The notes under the pieces are model-generated. The model was not told the DNA's origin. It did not search any database and worked only from the letters and a program-made list of their open reading frames with translations. The translations under genes were made by a program, and so were the position numbers. Positions 9,378-14,690 of a stretch of DNA of 14,690 nucleotides are shown here, one piece after another. Origin of the DNA: Conidiobolus incongruus B7586 (lineage: Eukaryota > Entomophthoromycota > Entomophthoromycetes > Entomophthorales > Conidiobolaceae); contig JNEM01013176.1 of assembly GCA_000697335.1 (NCBI GenBank), positions 1-14,690 on the forward strand. Reading direction: 5' to 3'. Each line of letters opens with the position of its first letter. Within the stretch, counting starts at the first letter, position 1.

Positions 9378-9383
9378 TTTATT
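9378..9383 (-). terminator. AATAAA polyadenylation signal of NIPA-like gene
   Basis: On the minus strand AATAAA lies 30 nt after the NIPA-like stop codon, which suits cleavage between about 9350 and 9370, inside the probable NOL10 3' UTR. Confidence 0.45.
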
Positions 9384-9413
9384 ATTATAAATTATATATA
9401 CACTTGTATAAAA

Positions 9414-11478
9414 TTATATGGGTGTACCTTTCATCCTATGACTCAAAACAGCTACTCCACTAAAAATAATTGCTACACCAAGTATGAACATACAATATTG
9501 GAGTGCTGTGAATCCGGCAAACTCATTAAAGTAAATACCACCTCCTATTATGTCGAATATTGTCCAAATTACATAAAACACCGGAACTTGTAATAATGCA
9601 TCGTATCTCTGAAGTCCCATTGTAATCCAAAAGAGTTGTAGTAAGGCAGTAACTACTACAACGATTAGAATAATCCATGATAGATAGTTATTAAATTGGT
9701 TACGACCGTGGAAAACCGATTCCGTAAATAAATTGGCTAAGGTTTTGGCGAACATAGTAGTCAACGTAGCCATTAAACTAGCAATTACTGCATATGCAAT
9801 AGGGAGTGCGTACTTGTAATGTTTGCTCTTATGTGTCAAAGGCTCTTTGAATGTGGGGGTTATCCCATTCATAAACGCTTGATAGTACTTATAAATCTTA
9901 GTGAATAAACATCGATACCAAGATTGTTTCGTAGTAGATTCATTACATTCCACCGGATTAGACACTTTCTCGGTAATTCCTTGGATTTCAGAAGTATTCA
10001 CCTCAGTAACGGGCTCTAATCCCTGTAAATTACTCTGACTAATACGGTGTTGGGAATGGGGATTCGGAGGGATTGTAGGCTCCGCCATATTGCTTTCAAT
10101 CGTATGAATATAATAAAAACTTGCTAGTACCAAAAAACTGATAACGATTAGATAAATTATGGTTTGTAGACGTCGGAAGAGTGCTAATAGTACGCAAATT
10201 CGATAGTTTTGGGGAACGATTCCAGCGAATATTACGGCTAGGACACAACCTCCGATGATGAGCAAAATGCCAAAGAAATCCCAACGACTGATTTTTTCCT
10301 TGTTAATTAATGGTGCTAGAATGATGTTTGTGATTAGTGATACGGATCCTAAGGGGCCGATCAGGGATTGGGGAGCGAATTGCAACGCCGCAAAATTGAG
10401 GAGAGCTCCGAGTATATAGATGCATAGTCCGAATACCCACAACGGAGATACTACACTGTGGCTCCATATCGCCATTACACGCTGAATAAATCTCTCCCAC
10501 TTTGTAGCTTGTTCGCGTACGGATTGGAATGCGGTACTCAAACTTCTGACGCTTTGGGGAATACTCGCACGACTTAAGGTCCTGTGGTGGAAACTTCTCG
10601 GCGATCTCGGACTCGTCGGACTAGCGGGAGCAGAATGATTCCGATGTAGTGGTGGAGCACCTTCGCGATCGATGACAATATTCAATCTTCTAGAGCTTTC
10701 GGGCAGATCTTCATACAGGTTATTTTCTAAAGGAGGAGAACTTGGACCACTACTGCTCTGAGGATGATGTTTACTATTATTTCTACTCAAAGGATGAGGT
10801 TGATTCCCCTGTGGAGGATTATGATCAGGATTGGGACAATCCTCCAAAGGTGGCTGCTTATTATGATAATTCAATGCAAATTTTTGTATATTCAACCCAA
10901 GGTTAAGAACTGCACCAGCCAACAATACCAACAGGCACCCGATCCAGACATTCTGCTGCTCCTTCCCCTTCTGGCAAGTGCTCGCGCCACCATAGTGCGC
11001 ATTACACTGCGTCGAATACCCACACACGTCCACATTAGTCAGACCTTGAGCTGGACACTGACCCTCCAGAGGTACTCCCGAACAACAAGTCGTACTCTGG
11101 GCAAATTTTGGAGCGTTGCTTAAACTCCAAGCACCGTCGCAATTACTTTCTAAAGTACAAAATTCGGAACTACAAAAGCTTATGTTGGTAGTACTCTGAT
11201 TACTACGTTTGTAATACTCGTAAGCGATACAATCCGAGGGTTGGTTACAGAACTCGCCTAAATTGGGGTTAAGATTGAAATAAATGATTAAAATTTGGGA
11301 TTTTACCTGCTTTTACAAGATATTTGCACTCGCCGTTAACACATAAGTAATTGGCAAGGGAAGTTAAATCAGTTTGTTGAATGGATAAATTTAAATTATA
11401 ACAGTCGCTATCTAATTTACAAGTTTCTCCAAGGACTGTTGATATTATTATAAAGATTGTTGTTAAAAATATGATCAT
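9414..11478 (-). CDS. NIPA-type (DUF803) membrane protein with Cys-rich ectodomain, two exons
   Basis: NIPA-family proteins are multi-pass membrane proteins linked to magnesium transport in animals. Exons are 11478-11307 and 11257-9414, joined by a 49-nt GT-AG intron on the minus strand, giving 671 residues. Residues 1-17 are a hydrophobic signal peptide. Residues 18-160 contain about 14 cysteines, including C20, C26, C46, C51, C61, C67, C86, C91, C97, C115 and C116, which suggests a disulfide-bonded extracellular or lumenal domain. Nine membrane segments follow at about 162-182, 330-352, 355-374, 384-404, 423-441, 541-561, 584-604, 614-633 and 638-661. Typical NIPA words are NFAALQFAPQSLIGPLGSVS after helix 2 and LQVPVFYVIWTIFDIIGGGI near helix 8. 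The loop at ~183-320 is rich in Pro and Ser with SPRSPR and RTLSRAS, likely phosphorylated. The ectodomain and long loops make it far longer than the 330-400 residues usual for NIPA. Transport substrate is inferred from family only. Confidence 0.88.
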
Positions 11479-11527
11479 ATTAATTTGGTGTATATAGTGT
11501 TATAATTATATCAAATTAATTAATGAT

Positions 11528-11551
11528 ATTATTATTATTATTATTATTATT
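11528..11551. repeat. (ATT)8 microsatellite in NIPA-like 5' region
   Basis: Eight perfect ATT units lie about 50 bp upstream of the NIPA-like ATG (AAT units on the coding strand). It may fall in the 5' UTR or core promoter. Length variation there could affect expression, but that is speculation. Confidence 0.95.
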
Positions 11552-11847
11552 TTTTATTATTACAAAAATAAAAAAAATTGATCAAAAATTCTAATTATTC
11601 AAACTAAATAAATTATAAGTGTATTCAGGGATCTTAAAGTGAATTTTGAAATGTAAACCTCCTAATCAAATCTCTTACCAATACCTCAAATTTCTAACGC
11701 ATGATTGGCTTTTTTCCTAATTATGATTTCATTTTCTAGTAACATATAAATTAGCATTCAATAACCCTTTTTGGAAATTGGATTTTTAAAGGTAATTAAT
11801 TCAGAAAAGGTGCCTAATATTGTTAGTAAATACAATTTGGATAATAA

Positions 11848-12048
11848 AAATGTAATTGTCATGATTCTGATCCAAATTCTTTATGTGTGGTATGCCAAGT
11901 GTTGGATCAAGATCTGATATTCCAACACTACCAAAATTCAATCAACAAATTTGAAAAGGATTTTATTATCCATTATATGAAAACTTACAAAATTTTCTGT
12001 TTTATAGGGATTTTAAATTTTAATAGTAAATTAGTGTGGAAACTGTAA
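11848..12048 (+). other. 66-codon open stretch, possible gene or transposon relic
   Basis: This stop-bounded frame encodes a piece with C-x-C and LCVVC words followed by a mixed charged and aromatic stretch (FEKDFIIHYMKTYK). Nothing identifies a family, there is no clear start codon, and runs of this length are expected once or twice by chance across the spacers. I list it only because the composition is less AT-biased than around it. Confidence 0.15.
11898..11929. repeat. 9-bp perfect inverted repeat (AGTGTTGGA / TCCAACACT)
   Basis: AGTGTTGGA at 11898-11906 is exactly repeated in inverse at 11921-11929 with 14 bp between. TGTTGGA...TCCAACA matches the kind of ends carried by many Ty1/copia LTRs, but here the ends enclose only 28 bp. 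No paired LTR or primer-binding site was recognised. It may be a relic or chance hairpin. Confidence 0.35.
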
Positions 12049-13065
12049 GATTTTTGATGTTTCATCTTAAAATATTCTATATTTCTTTCCGTCAATAATT
12101 AGTAAAATAGAATCTTGAGCGCATCTCAGTATTCTATTTACCATGAAGTTTTATGTTTCTGTTATTTTGTACTTGGACTGTATTTTGATAATTTGGTTTT
12201 AAATTATTTACTATTTTATTAAATTGCTCAGATTTACATTATTTCGAATTTTACATTCTGATTATCTAAGAAAAATGAAAATTATTGTTGATATTAATAT
12301 TGAACTCACAAAAGATTATTAGCCAATCAAAATTTATTAATATAAATATTTATCTACTTATTAGATCAAGAGTTTTTATATAAAATATAGCTGAAATTAG
12401 AAACTTATTAATCAAGTTTACTTATTGAAATATGCCAAAATCTACTCATATTGAAAAAATCATTCCAATTTTTATTTTGTAGTTGAAAGAAAATTATATT
12501 AAAAGTTTTTATAAATACATATTTAGAAAATAGATGATCATTGTTAATATAGTCAATCATATTTGTATCCAAATTAAATTTTACTTTTATAATTGAATTA
12601 TCCAATTTTTTGTATTAATTTTTCTAAATTGAATTTCTTTATAATTACCCATTGTAAACTTGAGATAGCTATTAATAATTGGGTCATAATTATTTCTGAA
12701 ATAATATACGAGAAGTGAATTGAAAAACTAAAATATAATAATATCTAACCCAACAGTTTATTCCACTATTCAAGATATATTCTTATCGCTTATCATTCCT
12801 ATAATTTTGAATAGATTTTGAATTAAATATAAGATATTAATTTATTCCTAATCACAGAAAAATTAAAATCACTATTTTTCAATTTTCCTTAGAAAATATT
12901 TTTATTAACAATTTGAATTACATGAATATATTATTTTAATACAAATCTCAATGCTAAACAATGGATTCTATTTGTAATAAATTAACTTTTATATTAAAAT
13001 TGATATCAGTCTTTTGATATTCAGTAACCAATTCGAAATCACTATTTACTCTGGAGAGTTTTTTC

Positions 13066-13080
13066 CCATTTTAAAAATGG
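13066..13080. repeat. Short perfect palindrome CCATTTT-A-AAAATGG
   Basis: Seven-base arms around one base, preceded by a T6 run. It may form a small hairpin. No gene association is evident. Confidence 0.4.
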
Positions 13081-13231
13081 AAATTAATATCACAACAATC
13101 TTTAAACAGCAAATGTAGCGTTAGCCAGATAGAGCATATATAATTCATGGTAAAAAGAGCATTGAGAAGAATTTATTAATAAATTTCGCTAGTTAATTGA
13201 AAAAAATATATAATATATTAACTTGTATTGC

Positions 13232-13552
13232 AAAAGCCGTGTCCAGAGTAGTATAAGTAAAAGAGAGTGATATGGGGAATTCCAGGTAACTGTTAGGGAG
13301 ATAGGGGGTTTATTGATTTAAGTCAAATAGCTGGGAGGACCCAGATCAAACTCCTCTTGTTGAGGATAGCTCTAATTTCAAGTTTTATATACATTTAAGT
13401 GAGTAGGGTGATTCATGAGATTATCCAATAACTTGAATCATCAGCCAATTAAAAGATAGAGCAAGAGCAGATGGTATGTGAGGAGGAAATGACTTTAACA
13501 TTAGGTTGATATAAGGATACTTGAGTGGGAGGGAGTTAACTGACTTGTGACA
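13232..13552 (+). ncRNA. Candidate structured ncRNA or short repeat, copy B
   Basis: This is the second copy of the block at 1523-1850, in the same orientation about 11.7 kb away. It starts with AAAAGCCGTGTCC (AAAAGCGGTGTTC in copy A) and ends with the shared CTGACTTGTGACA. The hairpin at 13331-13344 reads CTGGG-AGGA-CCCAG; copy A has a G-U pair where this copy has G-C, a change that keeps the pairing. The AGAGCA word is at 13458-13463 and the terminal ACA at 13550-13552. The 3' domain can pair CAG 13468-13470 with CTG 13540-13542, but the longer stem of copy A is only weakly kept. Conservation is strong in blocks and weak between, as expected of paralogous structured RNAs. Whether either copy is transcribed is unknown. 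Confidence 0.5.
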
Positions 13553-13765
13553 ATATTATATATCAGAACCAAAAATACTATTCATAGTTTTTTACTGACT
13601 AATATTTAAACAAATTATCCTGGAATTGAGGGAAAAAACTATTTAGGAAGGCCGTTATAATGATTTTTGAATAAACATGTAATTAAGTTTAATTTCTTTT
13701 TTAATTTAATTTGTTCAACTATAATATAAAATTATACAATTTCTTAAAATATCTGTTACTCTTGA

Positions 13766-13902
13766 TTATTTATCCCTGTATCTGAGGAACAAAAAATCTT
13801 TATTCAATACTTTGGAATTGATATAATGCTTGAATTAGGTGGTAATGATTGTGGTGTTACTAGTAGAGGTAGCTATAGACATATTAGATTAAGATACTGA
13901 CT
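13766..13902 (+). mobile_element. Possible short Ty1/copia RNase H relic
   Basis: A small GC-richer patch translates on the plus strand to a piece containing SRGSYRHIRLRY. It resembles the family's S-R-x-K-H-I-x-x-R-Y segment near the end of the Ty1/copia RNase H domain. The piece is isolated, short and broken, with no LTR nearby. If real it is an old fragment independent of the one near 4566. The call rests on a single motif and is weak. Confidence 0.25.
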
Positions 13903-14300
13903 AATATTAACAAAATTTGATTTTAATACAATAGATTCATTAAATATTTAAAATTATCCATTATTATACTTTTTTATATTTTGTATAATTGAGCTATATA
14001 ATATAAATTTAGGCAAAGGGATATTGTAAATATATTAGGTAATAAAATAGATATAGTGTAAAAAAAGACTTAAAAGTAATATGGCCTTTAATATAGCAAA
14101 AAATATAAATATAAATAAAGTTTAATAAGGCTATATAAATAATAATTTAATATAAATATATTATATTATATTAGATAATATCAATAATATATATTATGAG
14201 ATATAATCTCAGCTTTAAAAAAAATAATAAAATATCAAAAATTATAATTGAGAGAAAAAAAAAGCATTAATTATTAATAAATTAATAATATTTATATAAT

Positions 14301-14366
14301 TATATTAATTTTAATAGAATAAATAAATTAATTTGAACTTAAATTAATTCTATTAAATTATATATA
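14301..14366. repeat. Long AT-only imperfect inverted repeat
   Basis: TTAATAG 14311-14317 and AATTAATTT 14326-14334 pair exactly with AAATTAATT 14341-14349 and CTATTAA 14350-14356, leaving an 8-nt bulge and a 6-nt loop. Pairing continues outward imperfectly to about 14301 and 14366. It could be a small MITE-like relic or a chance product of the composition. Confidence 0.45.
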
Positions 14367-14690
14367 GAAATTTCAAAAGCTAGTTTTTTAACAAATATAG
14401 TAATAGCTAATAGTATTTAGTCAATATAATATATCAAATTTATTAATTAATTTTTAATTTATTTTATAAATCCCATCAATATATTAATATTGTTATCTTA
14501 GAGTATTTGATTAAATATAAACTTTTCTATATAATGTAGTTAATTTTTTTACAATAATTAATCAGATATAATTTTATAATATTTCTATCAATATCATTAA
14601 AGTATTAAATATATTCCTAATAAATAATATTAAATATTAATTATATATCAAATTATATAATTTATAGCAATTATTATTTATTATACAAAT

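Larger units (their letters stand above)
11479..13231. other. Long spacer with faint fossil-like stretches, no intact gene
   Basis: This region holds the NIPA-like promoter side, with an (ATT)8 tract and a T-rich run on the minus strand about 80-100 bp before the ATG. The part 11640-12200 is slightly GC-richer than the rest and includes a 66-codon open stretch and a 9-bp inverted repeat listed separately. A 65-codon minus-strand frame at 12408-12605 has no recognisable motif and is not called. I find no tRNA or intact gene. Confidence 0.6.
13553..14690. other. AT-rich terminal spacer
   Basis: No intact gene, tRNA or rRNA is visible. It contains a T6 run at 13588-13593 after RNA-like copy B, a short transposon-like relic around 13766-13902 and an AT-only hairpin at 14301-14366. 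The remainder is extremely AT-rich. Confidence 0.65.

Noticed and set aside
9414-11033. Start of the NIPA-like protein at the codon at 11033
   Set aside because: That codon is GTG, the frame stays open upstream, and a 49-nt intron links it to an exon with a signal peptide and matching cysteine-rich sequence.
10764-11123. 119-codon plus-strand frame opposite the NIPA-like gene
   Set aside because: The minus strand carries signal peptide, cysteine domain and membrane helices in one consistent spliced frame; the plus-strand frame has no family features.
12408-12605. 65-codon minus-strand frame starting with ATG
   Set aside because: No recognisable motif, composition like the surrounding spacer, and frames of this length are expected by chance in several kb of spacer.
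1523-13552. The two repeated blocks as LTRs of one large element
   Set aside because: They flank four unrelated host genes, are substantially diverged, and lack TG...CA ends and target duplications.

Overview
This is a very AT-rich nuclear window from a eukaryote, probably a protist. The evidence is four intron-bearing protein genes with short GT-AG introns (49-59 nt), AATAAA-type 3' ends, and genes standing as GC-richer islands in AT-dominated spacers. All four genes end in TAA, and no TAA or TAG is needed as a sense codon, so the standard code fits. One gene encodes a bacterial-type L12 with an apparent mitochondrial leader, so a mitochondrion with its own ribosomes is implied. Composition, intron size and a DUSE-like upstream box recall dictyostelid or other amoebozoan genomes, but that placement is inference and weak.

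Layout: 1-1522 is spacer with a TA microsatellite. 1523-1850 is a GC-enriched block that recurs in the same orientation at 13232-13552. The two copies are almost equal in length, with sharply conserved sub-blocks, and neither encodes a protein; I read them as two copies of a structured non-coding RNA or a short repeat family. 2347-3177 is a six-exon mitochondrial ribosomal protein L12 gene whose first intron directly follows the start codon. 3178-5499 is spacer that includes a decayed Ty1/copia remnant around 4566-4965. 5500-6783 is a three-exon RNA pseudouridine synthase of the RluA/RPUSD2-Rib2-Pus9 group. 7519-9305 is a two-exon NOL10/Enp2 ribosome-biogenesis WD40 protein. 9414-11478 on the minus strand is a two-exon NIPA-type (DUF803) nine-helix membrane protein with an unusual secreted-side cysteine-rich N-terminal domain. 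11479-13231 and 13553-14690 are spacers with some fossil-like and hairpin-forming sequence.

The three plus-strand genes all serve RNA modification or ribosomes: a mitoribosomal stalk protein, a pseudouridine synthase and a small-subunit processome factor. Each has an exact TCCCATAA octamer 98-219 bp upstream of its ATG, and I saw no other copy on either strand. The minus-strand transporter lacks it. This shared box and the duplicated RNA-like block are the two observations most worth following. NOL10 and the NIPA-like gene converge with only 108 bp between stop codons, so their 3' UTRs probably overlap. All coordinates and exon joins were worked out by eye.
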